DNA from: CAVVSQ01 sp963848825
GTDB lineage: Bacteria; Planctomycetota; Planctomycetia; Gemmatales; Gemmataceae
Length of the DNA stretch: 64,000 nt
Assembly (NCBI GenBank): GCA_963848825.1
Contig: CAWKFA010000015.1
Location: 620,001 to 684,000, forward strand
Direction of reading: 5' to 3'
Position 1 is the stretch's first letter. The number at the start of each line of letters is the position of its first letter. The notes beneath the pieces are model-generated. The model searched no databases and was not told the DNA's origin. It saw nothing but the letters and a program-made list of their open reading frames with translations. Made by a program: the position numbers and the translations under genes. Shown in pieces: positions 17,120-27,025 of the stretch.

Positions 17120-17906
17120 TCAATTGCCAATCCCGCGCACCTTGGCTTTGACATCGGACGGGACCTTTTCGAAGACCCAGCCAGGCGGCAGGCGGGGCTT
17201 CTCAAATTCAACCGGATTGATATTCACATCGGCACGTACCTGCGGAAAACGCCAGGTCACCTCGTTTTTGTTCGGCTGGAGAAACCATACCTGAGCGGGC
17301 ATGAAATTGTCGCGCCGCAACACCAGCTGGGCCTTGGTGAAGTCAGCTTTGTCCTGAGGCAGCTTGGGAAGGATGAACAGGTAATGGTAGTACTGGTCCG
17401 ATGGGGTCAATGTTAGCTGATACCGTTCTTTGGCGTCTTGTCCCTTCATGCCGAAAAGAAACGACAGGAAATTATCGTCGGAAACCTGCCCGCCCTTGGT
17501 CGGTGGCAAATCATGGCCCCGGATCTTTTTATCGCCCGGCGCGTATTCATAGAGGTACGTGCCGGTGCAGATATACTTTTCGAATATCGTCGGACTGGGA
17601 CCCTGTGCTGTTTGTTTGAAGAGCTCGAGGCTGGCGCGGCTCCCCTGCCCAGGGCCGGGGGATTTCAAATATTTCGCGGTACCTTTAAAAACCTCGGTCG
17701 TATTGAAGGTTTTGTCCACCGTGGTGCGATTGCATTCGGCGTGCAGGCTTCGCAGGTTTGTAAACGTGCGTTCCCAACCTGCGAGCACGTCATCAAGCTG
17801 CGGAATGGCGGTCGGCGAGCCGGGTGGAGCTGGGGGCGGCGCTTTGTTGCCCAATTGCCAGGGAAGTTGCCACCAGGAGTACCGACGACAGATAAAGTGC
17901 GCGCAT
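17120..17906 (-). CDS. TIGR03009-type secreted planctomycete protein
   Basis: The main frame (17120-17854) matches the planctomycete domain TIGR03009: LDDVLAGWERTFTNLRSLHA, IFEKYICTGTYLYEYAPGDK, VSDDNFLSFLFGMKGQDAKE and QVWFLQPNKNEVTWRFPQV. It is lipoprotein-carrier-like in layout, but function is unknown. A signal peptide is encoded just upstream in another frame, starting at ATG 17906 (MRALYLSSVLLVATSLAIGQ) after GGAG; a frame change near 17845 joins the two. I therefore start the gene at 17906. Confidence 0.82.
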
Positions 17907-18238
17907 GGGATTTCTCCAACCGCTTATTTTCTTTTAATCGAACCTATCGCTTATAACAGGTTCTTTTTTTAGCGTGAAGTGCGGTCTGCGTGAAGTGAAG
18001 CTGGCCCGGCGCCGCTCGGATGGCGTGGTGGCCTGATTGGCAGCGTTGCCATGACCTCGCAAACCCCGTTCTTTAGCTGTCCTGCCATGCAAAATCGGCA
18101 GTCTCCCATTTTTCCATAAATTTTCCCCATTCTGACATCCGAAGAATGTAGGGGTGCGCTGACGGCTGGCCCCACGGGTCTATCCCATTACGGGACTACC
18201 CCATGACGAACAGCCGCCAGTGGGTGCGAGGGAGCTCC

Positions 18239-19647
18239 ATGCAGCGGGCGGAACTTCTCTGGCGCAGTTCTTTTCTCCGACTGGGAGCGGGCCTCGTTTC
18301 TCTTTTGACTCTGCCGATTCTTGCCAGTGGTCAAAATGCCTTTCCCGTGCTCCCTTATTCGTCTTCCAAAGTTGAGCAGCCTATACCGCAAAGCCCTGCC
18401 AAGTTGCTACCCATCAGCCTGGACACGGTTCTGCGCCTGGCCCACGATCAAAACGGCCAAATGGCTGTCGCGCGCAACGTCTTCAGGAAGCCTTTGCTCA
18501 ACAGGACGTTGCCGGTAAACAATGGTTGCCGGAGTTGAGTGTCGGCACGGCCTATTATCGCCACGAGGGTGGTATTCAGGATTTTAATGGCCAATTTCTT
18601 CATTCCAGTTATGGATCCTTGTTTGCCGGGCTCGAAATGCGCGGCAAACTCGACCTGCGGGAAGCGGCCTACAAACGTATTGATGCAGAGCGCAAGCTCT
18701 GGCAACAAAAGGGCGAAATGAGCAAGCTGGCGAGCGAGACCTTACTGGATGCCTCCGTCACCTACGTCGATCTCTTGACAGCACGTACCAGTGAGATGAT
18801 TTCGCTGGAATGCGAGCAAAAGCTTAATGAGCTTTTCGAACTCGCGGAGACATTGGCCAAGATCGATCCCGGCTTGCGCGTGGAAGTAGTACGCATTCGC
18901 TCGGAGATCCAGGGCCAAAAACTCATTACCCGCAAGCTGCGCGAAGGGGCCGCCAGCGCCGCCGCCAAGCTGCGCTACCTCCTGGGGCTCGATCCAGCCG
19001 GGGAGTTGGTGCTTCTCGACCCGAAACTCGTGCCTTTTGAATTGGTCAATGTCAGCCTTGACCCGCAAATCTTCGTCACGCAAGCGCTCACCCGAGGGCC
19101 GGGCGTGCACGCGCTGGAAGGGCTGCTCAGCCTGATCGAGGGTGCTCGGGCCAAGCAAGCTGGCCCTGGCCGTTTTATTCCCATTCTGGAAGTCAACATG
19201 GTCGAAGGCGCCTTCGGTGCTGGCCCGGGTGCGTCATCGACCTGGGACAACCGCTGGGACCTTGGCGTCCACGTGAAATGGAACCTGACGGAGGCCTTGA
19301 CCGCGCACGAGCGCCGCCGCCTGGCCGACGCCCAAACTCAACAGGCGCATCTGGGCTATCAGGATCTCCGCGCCAAGCTGACCTTCGGCGTCAACGAAGC
19401 ACGTGAAGCATGTCTTAGCGGCCGGGATCAGATGAGTCTGGGTGAGCAACAGATCAAGGACTCCGAGGAGGCGTTTGGCCTGAGCAACTCTCGGTTCAAG
19501 GAAAATATCAAGGGCCGCTCTCCCAGCGAAGTCCTGATGGCAGTTCGCTCACTCGCCGGGGCGAGGCTCAACTATCTTCAGGCGGTGCGCGACTTCGATA
19601 AAGGTCAACTCCGACTGATGGTCCTGATCGGTGCCTCTTGCGATTGA
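18239..19647 (+). CDS. TolC-family outer membrane efflux protein (one frame change)
   Basis: ATG 18239 after GGGAG opens a signal peptide (RLGAGLVSLLTLPILASGQN). The frame changes near 18478 (one base missing before RLQEAFAQQ) and continues to 19647. The protein has long amphipathic helices typical of TolC-like outer membrane factors: LSVGTAYYRHEGGIQDFNG, a helical hairpin, a second strand region (WDLGVHVKWNLTEAL), and RRRLADAQTQQAHLGYQDLR. It would form the outer membrane channel of an efflux or type I export system, but no inner-membrane partner is adjacent. Confidence 0.75.
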
Positions 19648-19728
19648 TGGCCCGTGCCAACCCTCAAGCGGGCCGATTCCGCTACAATACATTTTCATCT
19701 AATCATGACCCCTATTTCCGAGATCCGT

Positions 19729-20334
19729 ATGCGCGTGTCCATTCGTATAGTCGCCGGCTCCCTGCGGGGCCGCAAAATCGTGTGTAACCATGATGCCAAC
19801 TTGAGGCCTACTCCCCAGATGGTGCGTGAGGCGTTCTTCAGTATCCTCGGCAACGCCATTCCCGGCCGAATCTTCGTCGATATTTTCGCGGGAACAGCGG
19901 CCCTCGGCATCGAGGCGCTTAGCCGGGACGCCAAGCAAACATTGTTCGTCGAGCGCGATATTCAATTGGCGCAGGGGATCGAACGGCATCTCCGCGAGTT
20001 TGGTCTGGCGCGGCAAGCGAAGCTTTTTCGCACCGATGCCTACCGCTGGATGGCCGCCTGGCAGCCGCCGGCCGAGCCCCTGAACGTCTTCCTCAGCCCG
20101 CCTTTTTTGGACCTCAAGGAACGCGCTGACGAATTCGTCGGCGCCGTGGCCTCACTGCAGGCAAAGGTAGCCCCGGAATCGGTGATTGTTATTCAAGGGG
20201 AACGGGGATCACCCCTGGAAGGTAACCCGACTTTGGCGGACTGGGAAGAACGCAGCTATGGACGAAACTTGCTGTTGATTTGGCAGAAAGAGGAAGTGGG
20301 GGCAAAGAGTGAGGAGGCGGGGGTTGGGAGCTAA
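19729..20334 (+). CDS. rsmD: RsmD-family 16S rRNA methyltransferase
   Basis: RsmD methylates G966 of 16S rRNA. IRIVAGSLRGRKIVC, LRPTPQMVREAFFSILGN and the SAM-binding VDIFAGTAALGIEALSRDAK are strong family marks. The catalytic motif, normally (D/N)PP(Y/F), reads SPPF here (NVFLSPPFLDLKER), lacking the acidic/amide residue; this could change activity or be a sequence error. ATG 19729 is chosen over 19705. The final 15 residues are a low-complexity tail. Confidence 0.82.
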   Translation: MRVSIRIVAGSLRGRKIVCNHDANLRPTPQMVREAFFSILGNAIPGRIFVDIFAGTAALGIEALSRDAKQTLFVERDIQLAQGIERHLREFGLARQAKLFRTDAYRWMAAWQPPAEPLNVFLSPPFLDLKERADEFVGAVASLQAKVAPESVIVIQGERGSPLEGNPTLADWEERSYGRNLLLIWQKEEVGAKSEEAGVGS

Positions 20335-20387
20335 GACGCCGCGAGCCGGACGGTTCCGCGTCATCGTAATCACAACTCGCTCTTTTT

Positions 20388-21734
20388 ATGACCGAACGCG
20401 AATTTGCTGTTGACGTGCTGCGCCGGCTTCAGGCTGCCGGCCACGAGGCGCTCTGGGCAGGCGGATGTGTTCGCGACGAACTCCTCGGTCTCATACCCCA
20501 AGACTATGACGTCGCCACCAGCGCCCGGCCCGAGGAAGTGCAGCGACTATTCCGTCGGACCGTTGCCGTCGGAGCCAGCTTCGGCGTCATCGAGGTACTC
20601 GGCCCGCGCGAAGGTGCAAATTATCTGGCTGTCGAGGTCGCCACCTTTCGAAGCGATGTTTCCTATTCCGACGGCCGCCATCCCGACGCCGTGGTATTTT
20701 CGTCCGCGCGGGAGGATGCCCTGCGCCGCGATTTTACCGTGAACGGCATGTTTTTCGACCCATTAAAAAATGAACTGATCGACTATGTCGGCGGCCAGGA
20801 TGACCTGAGAGCAGGCACGCTCAGGGCAATTGGCAATCCTCGGGAAAGGTTCCAGGAAGACAAGTTACGCCTCCTACGGGCGGTACGTTTGGCGGCGCGG
20901 TTTAACCTGACCATCGAAGCCGCGACGGCGGCCGCAATTCGGGAGCTGGCGCCGGGACTGCCCGCGGTAAGTGCCGAGCGTATTGCCGACGAGCTGCGCA
21001 AGGTTTTGACAAACCCACGCCGCGTTCAAGGGTTGAACCTGTTATTCGACCTTGACCTGCTCGACCAGGTCCTTGCGGAGCTACGGCCCATGAAGGGCCT
21101 GCGCCAGGGGCCGCCGGCTGCGCCAACGGGCGATTTATGGGACCATGTGATGGCAGTCCTGGAATGGCTTGGCCCGGCGCCAACGTTCAGCCTGGCACTG
21201 GCCGCTCTGCTGCACGACATCGGCAAACCGCGCGTCGTGGGCCGTACGCCCGAGCGTTATACTTTCTATCATCACGAACATGTCGGCGCCCGTCTTGCCG
21301 ACGAAATTTGCGCCCGGCTCAAGCTATCCAACGACGAACGCAAGCGCATCGTCTGGCTCGTTGAAAAACATCAATTCCTGTGCGATGTCCGGCAGATGCG
21401 CACGAGCAAGGTAAAGACCATGCTCAATCACGAGGGAATTCGCGAGCTGCTCGATCTGCACCGCGCCGACGCCCTGGCGAGCGGGCGCGACATTGATCAT
21501 GTGGAATATTGTGAGTTCTTGTTAAAGGAGTGGGCACCGGAGGAGTTGAATCCGCCGCCATTGCTGACGGGACATGACTTGACGCGCCACGGTCTGGAGC
21601 CGGGCCCGCTCTTCAAGGAATTGCTTACGTTGGTCCGAGAAGGGCAACTCGACGGGATCATTAAAACAATGCCGCAGGCGCTCGCGCTGGTGGACAAGAT
21701 CATTCTGGCCAAAAAAGACGTGGCGCCGGGCTGA
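20388..21734 (+). CDS. CCA-adding enzyme / poly(A) polymerase family nucleotidyltransferase
   Basis: The class II nucleotidyltransferase head is clear: GHEALWAGGCVRDELLG and the metal-binding DYDVAT, then RRDFTVNGMFFDP, and RFQEDKLRLLRAVRLAARF of the neck. An HD domain follows (LALAALLHDIGKPRVVGRTP, HHEHVGA), as in bacterial CCA enzymes and PcnB-like proteins. It either completes tRNA 3' CCA ends or adds poly(A). The tRNA in this window lacks encoded CCA, so a CCA-adding activity is required in the cell. Confidence 0.88.
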   Translation: MTEREFAVDVLRRLQAAGHEALWAGGCVRDELLGLIPQDYDVATSARPEEVQRLFRRTVAVGASFGVIEVLGPREGANYLAVEVATFRSDVSYSDGRHPDAVVFSSAREDALRRDFTVNGMFFDPLKNELIDYVGGQDDLRAGTLRAIGNPRERFQEDKLRLLRAVRLAARFNLTIEAATAAAIRELAPGLPAVSAERIADELRKVLTNPRRVQGLNLLFDLDLLDQVLAELRPMKGLRQGPPAAPTGDLWDHVMAVLEWLGPAPTFSLALAALLHDIGKPRVVGRTPERYTFYHHEHVGARLADEICARLKLSNDERKRIVWLVEKHQFLCDVRQMRTSKVKTMLNHEGIRELLDLHRADALASGRDIDHVEYCEFLLKEWAPEELNPPPLLTGHDLTRHGLEPGPLFKELLTLVREGQLDGIIKTMPQALALVDKIILAKKDVAPG

Positions 21735-21740
21735 GGACCG

Positions 21741-22472
21741 TCACTTGATTTCGCGAAAGCGATAGCCGATGCCGCGAACCGTCTCGATATACTCTTGCTC
21801 GTCACCGAGCTTGCGGCGTAGAGTCTTGATATGGACGTCGATGGTGCGTTCCAAAACAATGGCCCCTTCGCCGATGGCGACATCCATGAGCTGAGGGCGC
21901 GTAAAGGCACGGCCCGGCTGCCGGAGCATGCATTCGAGTAAGCGAAACTCCGTGGGTGTCAAATCGAGGTCATTGCCGTGCACGCTCGCCTGGTGGCGGA
22001 CGCGATCGATGCGCACGTCGAGGTGCTCGACGATGTCACCCGCTTCGGTGGATTGTTCCAGGCGGCGCTGAAGGGCCTTGATGCGCTGGAGCAAAACTTT
22101 GACGCTGAAGGGCTTGGTGACGTAATCGTCCGCGCCCATGCTGAAGCCCACCACCTGGTCGGTTTCCTCGGCCTTGGCCGTCAGCATCAAGATTGGCACG
22201 TGGCGCGTACGTTCGCCCGCGCGCAGCTCCCGGCAAACTTCGAGGCCGTCCATTTTAGGCAGCATCAAATCAAGAAGCACCATGTCGGGCAATTGCATCT
22301 GGGCCTTGCGTAGGCCTTCCTGGCCGTCGTTCGCGAGGATGACCTCGTAGCCTTCGCGCACCAGGTTATAGCTCAAAACGTCCGCGAGGGCCCGTTCGTC
22401 TTCGATGATCAGGATGCGTGGGCGTGCCATGGCGGTATTTATCCCTGAATGCATAGGCAGTAGAGCGGTCAC
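21741..22472 (-). CDS. phoB: PhoB-like winged-helix response regulator
   Basis: The receiver domain has IEDERALAD, the phosphoacceptor Asp in DMVLLDLMLPKMDGLEV, LTAKAEE and Lys in DDYVTKPF. The OmpR/PhoB winged helix reads LTPTEFRLLECMLRQPGRAF, DVHIKTLRRKLG and ETVRGIGYRF. The open frame starts with a GTG at 22472 that overlaps the phoU stop (GTGA) and has GGGAGG just upstream, implying translational coupling; ATG 22430 (MARPRILIIEDE) is the alternative. Next to phoU and pstB it is the likely phosphate-starvation regulator. No phoR kinase gene is adjacent. Confidence 0.88.
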   Translation of the reverse strand: MTALLPMHSGINTAMARPRILIIEDERALADVLSYNLVREGYEVILANDGQEGLRKAQMQLPDMVLLDLMLPKMDGLEVCRELRAGERTRHVPILMLTAKAEETDQVVGFSMGADDYVTKPFSVKVLLQRIKALQRRLEQSTEAGDIVEHLDVRIDRVRHQASVHGNDLDLTPTEFRLLECMLRQPGRAFTRPQLMDVAIGEGAIVLERTIDVHIKTLRRKLGDEQEYIETVRGIGYRFREIK

Positions 22473-23164
22473 AAAGAGCCTCCCTGGTCCGGCGGCATTA
22501 TTTCCACCGCGCTCGGACGATGACGGATGATCTCACCCTCCACCAGATACACGACGTCTTCCGCGATATTGGTCGCGTGATCGGCGATGCGCTCCAGGTG
22601 GCGGGTGGCGGAAAAAAACGATAGTCCTGGCTCGACCATTTCCGGCGATTGACGCATGGCCTGAATCAATTCGTCGATGATCGCGCTGTTGTAGCGATCC
22701 ACTTCATCGTCCAGCCGGCAGACAATGCGCGCGAGTCGAGCATCCAGGTTTACGAAGGCATCAAGGCTCTGGCGAACCATGGACGTGGTCAGGTCGGTCA
22801 TGCGCTGCAGCTTGGCCGGCATGGGGATGGCGGGCAGTTTGGATAAATGCAGGGCACGCTCGGCGATGTCCTCGGCCAGGTCCGCCATGCGCTCCAGTTC
22901 GGTGTTGATTTTCAGACAGGAAGCGATGCGCCGCAGGTCAATGGCCACAGGTTGGTGCAGGGCGAGCAGCTTGAGACATTCTTCCTCGATGTGGTTTTCT
23001 TCGGCGTCGATGATGCTATCGCCGTCAATGACCTGAAGGGCCATGGTGCTCTCACGTTCCGCGAGCGAACGAATGGCCTTATCGATGGCTTCCTCCACGA
23101 AGGCCGCCAATGACAAGAGGTCGCGCTGCAGGTTATCCAGGTCGCGTTGCAGATGCTTAGACAT
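22469..23164 (-). CDS. phoU: phosphate signalling protein PhoU
   Basis: PhoU restrains the Pst transporter and phosphate signalling. It is a duplicated three-helix protein of 231 residues; metal-binding E/DxxxD motifs are in CLKINTELERMADLAEDIAE and FFSATRHLERIADHATNIAE. It lies between pstB and phoB on the same strand, 56 bases after pstB and overlapping phoB by four bases. Confidence 0.93.
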   Translation of the reverse strand: MSKHLQRDLDNLQRDLLSLAAFVEEAIDKAIRSLAERESTMALQVIDGDSIIDAEENHIEEECLKLLALHQPVAIDLRRIASCLKINTELERMADLAEDIAERALHLSKLPAIPMPAKLQRMTDLTTSMVRQSLDAFVNLDARLARIVCRLDDEVDRYNSAIIDELIQAMRQSPEMVEPGLSFFSATRHLERIADHATNIAEDVVYLVEGEIIRHRPSAVEIMPPDQGGSL

Positions 23165-23220
23165 TCACATCCTCAAAGTGGCACACTACTCCACTTACCA
23201 TCCCCAAGTCCTGCCCATTC

Positions 23221-24048
23221 TCACCCAAACCGGCCGGTGATATAGTCCTCGGTTTGTTTGATGCCGGGGCGCGTAAACATCTGGTCGGTCGAGCCGATTT
23301 CAATCATTCGGCCCTGAAAGAAAAAGGCCGTCCGATCGGATACCCGCGCGGCCTGCTGCATGTTGTGCGTCACGATCACAATCGTGTAGTTGTGTTTAAG
23401 CTCGAAAATCAAATCCTCGATGTGCGCTGTCGATGCCGGGTCAAGTGCCGACGCCGGCTCATCCATGAGCAAAACCTCCGGATCGGTCGCCAGGGCGCGT
23501 GCGATGCACAGCCGTTGCTGTTGTCCGCCGGAAAGATCGAGCGCCGACTGGTGCAAGCGGTCCTTCACCTCATCCCATAGCGCTGCTTGACGCAGACACC
23601 GCTCCACCGTGTCGGCCAAAAACGCCTTGTCCCGAATGCCGGCCACGCGTGGACCAAAGACCACGTTTTCATAAATGGACTTGGGAAATGGGTTCGACTT
23701 TTGAAACACCATGCCCACGCGCCGCCGTAAGTCCACCAGATCGATGCTCCGCCGGTAAATATCCTGGCCATCCAGCAAGATGTCGCCTTCGTGGCGAGTA
23801 TTGTCGATCAAATCGTTCATGCGGTTGAGCAAGCGCAGGAAGGTGGACTTGCCGCAACCGGACGGACCAATCAAGGCGAGTACCGAGCGATCGGGAATGA
23901 TGGCTTCAACGTTAAATAAGGCCTGATTGGGGCCATACCAAAAGCTCACATTGTGGACCGCGAACTTCGGCTTGATGCCGTTGTTGATTAATTCCCGGCC
24001 GTTTTGCGTCCTTTCGGAGAAAATGGCCTGATAGGCGAGGGTGGACAC
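23221..24048 (-). CDS. pstB: phosphate ABC transporter ATP-binding protein PstB
   Basis: This is the ATPase of the phosphate importer. Walker A is ALIGPSGCGKSTFLRLLNRM, the signature LDLSGGQQQRLCIARALA, Walker B VLLMDEPASALDP, and the PstB-type Q loop GMVFQKSNPFPKSIYENVVF. The start is a GTG at 24048 after TGAGGTG. The membrane and binding subunits (pstC, pstA, pstS) are not upstream; the next gene is a VOC protein. Confidence 0.95.
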   Translation of the reverse strand: MSTLAYQAIFSERTQNGRELINNGIKPKFAVHNVSFWYGPNQALFNVEAIIPDRSVLALIGPSGCGKSTFLRLLNRMNDLIDNTRHEGDILLDGQDIYRRSIDLVDLRRRVGMVFQKSNPFPKSIYENVVFGPRVAGIRDKAFLADTVERCLRQAALWDEVKDRLHQSALDLSGGQQQRLCIARALATDPEVLLMDEPASALDPASTAHIEDLIFELKHNYTIVIVTHNMQQAARVSDRTAFFFQGRMIEIGSTDQMFTRPGIKQTEDYITGRFG

Positions 24049-24075
24049 AAGAGCACCTCAGGAGGTAATCACCGG

Positions 24076-24088
24076 CGTCACTGTGACG
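24076..24088. promoter_or_regulatory. 13-bp palindrome upstream of pstB
   Basis: CGTCACTGTGACG is a perfect 6-1-6 palindrome about 30 bases before the pstB start. It could be an operator for a dimeric regulator. It does not match the classical direct-repeat Pho box I know, so PhoB binding is only a guess. Confidence 0.3.
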
Positions 24089-24247
24089 GTATGTTATAAA
24101 TCGCGTGTGTGGATTTAGTGAAGAACGCGGGAAAAATTGGGGCTCCGTAAATGGGTTTAATGTTCCTCTTGCTGAATTGCCAAGGTGCTCCACCGGATGG
24201 ATTCTTTCGCGTAAGCGTTTCAGAAGGCCTGCCACGGTCCACCTACA

Positions 24248-24739
24248 TCAGGCGACGGTCTTGGGCCCGCCGGTGCCATGTGCTTTCATCGCTGCGGCTG
24301 CTCGTTTGCCCATTTCTTCTGGTGATAAATCTTCTTTGTGCGTGGCAATCGTCCAGACATGGCCAAAAGGATCGGTGAGCGTGCCGGAACGATCGCCGTA
24401 GAATTGGTCCTGAAGCGGGCGCATTATTTTGCCGCCAGCAGCGATGGCCCTGGGGAAACTGGCATCCACATCCGGGACATAAAGTAGGATGCTCACGCTG
24501 GTGCCGCCCAGCGATTGTGGGCCCTTGTGCCCCATGTCGGGATGCTCATCAGCCATCATGATGATGGAATCGCCGATCTTGATCTCGGCATGGCCGATCT
24601 TACCATCGGGGCCAGCCATACGGAACATCTCCGTCGCGCCGAAAGCCTTTTGGTAAAACTCGAGTGCGGCCGCTGCACCCTTGATGATGAGATAAGGCGT
24701 GACGGTATGATAGCCGGCAGGAATAGGTTGGACGGGCAT
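24248..24739 (-). CDS. PhnB-like VOC family protein
   Basis: A 163-residue vicinal oxygen chelate fold protein of the PhnB-like group: YHTVTPYLIIKGAAAALEFY, GHAEIKIGDSIIMMADEHP and PLQDQFYGDRSGTLTDPFGH are typical. Family members include metal-dependent lyases, isomerases and antibiotic-binding proteins; this subgroup has no firm substrate. It is flanked by unrelated genes. Confidence 0.82.
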   Translation of the reverse strand: MPVQPIPAGYHTVTPYLIIKGAAAALEFYQKAFGATEMFRMAGPDGKIGHAEIKIGDSIIMMADEHPDMGHKGPQSLGGTSVSILLYVPDVDASFPRAIAAGGKIMRPLQDQFYGDRSGTLTDPFGHVWTIATHKEDLSPEEMGKRAAAAMKAHGTGGPKTVA

Positions 24740-24812
24740 GGCTGGTCTCCTGATGAGAGGTTTGAGGGAATTACGCAGAGATTATAGTTAGCAGGAAGGT
24801 TGACGGACTTTA

Positions 24813-26822
24813 TTACTTTACGGTCGCAATCTTCCTGGTCAGTTTTGCTGGAGCACCCGCCGCCTGGTAGATCGCCGCGGTGCGGTCGAAGACCGGATCA
24901 TCCCCAAGGATGGTTAGCGGTAGCGGAGCCAGCAGGCCCAATGCTTCGGGAATGTCGAGAATACGCAGCACATTCGGGAAATACGGCCCTTGCTTGTGCG
25001 ACCTGGGCGGATCGATGACGACGACTTCCTTGACGTTCGGGTCGAACAATGCCGCGTAGGCGGCGAGAATGCCGGCCTCGCCATGGCCGATAAGCTTCAC
25101 CGGAACCTTCTGTTTAGAAGGAATCTGGAGTTCGGCACAGATGTCACAAACACGGCCCTCGTCCACCGTGCGGCCCAGCAAGGCATGGGACCTCTCGACA
25201 TAATTCGGCGGCGACTTCTTATTCCATTGGTTACTGAGCCATGCGGCCTGAACCGTGCCGCGAACATAGGTCAAGAAATAACTATCGTTACCCAGAAACG
25301 GCAGGACTTTGTCCAAGCCGGCGTCATTTTCGACTTCGCCGTTCATGACAACCAGAGGGAAGGTTTTCGGCTCCTGCCCATGTGGATTGAACACAACGCC
25401 AATCCGTATGCCGGGTTCCGTTTCCAGCTCGAACACCTCGCTCTGGCCCGATATCCCTGGCCGCTGGAATTTGTGCCGGGAAATAGCTAAAAGACTGTTT
25501 TCGAAGCTGCTCGATCATTCCCTGCTTCCACTCCTTGAATTGCCCTTTTTCTGGCAACTTCACTTTCGCCTGAGGAATGAAGAACTCATCGATGCGCTCG
25601 TTGATGGCGTCCTTCGGTAAGTCGCTATCGTTTGGAAAAACGCGGAGCTTTCGTCCTTCGAGCGGAGTGTAGCGGGCGCAATCTTCGATCGGGGAGGTGG
25701 TGTCTCCCTTCAAGTGTTGATTCATGAAACGAAAGACCGCGACGCGCAGGTCGGGGCGATAAGCATGACCGCCCGCACTGATATATTCATCCACCAGGTT
25801 CGGTTGGCCGTACATCGTATAAATGGTCTTCAGTTTCGCGAACACGCGGCGATTGCCGTCCATCGGAAAAATCGGATCATGATCCGAGTTTACGAACAAA
25901 AGCGGGCGCGGCGCCAACAGCGCGGCGATGGTGGTCCAGTCCCACTGATAGGTGTTGCCAAGGAACATGCAATCGCAGTGGCCGTTGATGACTTTGTCCT
26001 GCACATAGCTTTGCAAGTCGCTCATGCCGGAAACGGGAATGGCGACTTTGACGCGCTCATCGGCGGCGGCGATCCAGAAAGTCGCCGCGCCACCACCCGA
26101 GATGCCGGTGACGCCGATTTTGTCGGCATCGACATCCGGGCGCGTGCATAAATAATCGATCGTGCGCATGCCATTCCAACACTCGACGGCTGCTGGACTA
26201 TAGCCCAGCGCGTGCCACCAGAAGCGGGCCTCGGGCCTGTCCTTTTCCTTGAGTCCATAGCTGGCGGCATGTCGCCAGGGCTGCCCATACGTGCCATGGT
26301 GTACGCCAGGAATTTCGCCGAGCTGCAAGCTGTCGAGAATAATGCATATGTAGCCATTGTTGGCGTACCAGAAGCCATGGTCCTGATGAGCGCTCTTGTT
26401 GCCGTCGCGGCCTTTGAAGGAATGGCCACAAACGTACACAATCGCGGGATACTTCGAGCTTTCTTGGCGCGGTCGATACAGATTCGCGGTCACATAGAGC
26501 CCGGGCTTCGATTGGAAATGAATTTTCTCGACGATCACGCCATGCGCCTCGACCGTTCCGGTAATCGCGGCGTGAAGCGGAGTCCTTTCCGGCAGCGGCC
26601 AAAGGCCGAGCATGTCCAGGTATTCCCGGTAAAGGCGCGGGCGTTTCAGCTTCCATTCGTCGAGGTCCCGGGCGCCATCGAGATAGTTGCGTGCCAGTTT
26701 AGCGGCCTCGGCGGCAAGGTATTTGTCGATCATCGCCTCGCCGGTGCGCGACCTCCTTTTTTTCTTGCGCGGACTGGCAAGGGCGACAGGCAAACGACCA
26801 TGAAAAGAATGACGTGGCGCAC
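24813..26822 (-). CDS. exported alpha/beta-hydrolase with two hydrolase domains (two frame changes)
   Basis: The central frame (to about 25465) is an acetylxylan-esterase/prolyl-oligopeptidase-like hydrolase: PAIVYVCGHSFKGRDGNKS, the nucleophile elbow GVTGISGGGAATFWIAAADE, the Asp-loop LLFVNSDHDPIFPMDGNRR and the His in ISAGGHAYRPDL. A second, weaker hydrolase-like region follows in another frame (25436-24813; VPVKLIGHGEAGILAAYAA with GHGEAG at the elbow position). A signal peptide lies upstream in a third frame from GTG 26822 (RHVILFMVVCLSPLPVRA) after AAGGAG, broken at an A7 run near 26755. Likely an exported carbohydrate esterase. Confidence 0.72.
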
Positions 26823-27025
26823 GGGAGGCTCCTTGAAGAAGTGCCCGAATTATACATTTCGAGCGTGCGGAACCATAAACAAATATAATCCCGTTGACGC
26901 CGTCAACTCGGGAAATATCGTTTCTTGAGGGCAGTGCGAGACGGTGACCGGGCTTTACCATTTAAAGGCCCTGTCCCTTTCGCGGGGCTGCTGTTTACCG
27001 CTACCGTCCAGGAGTATTTGTCATC

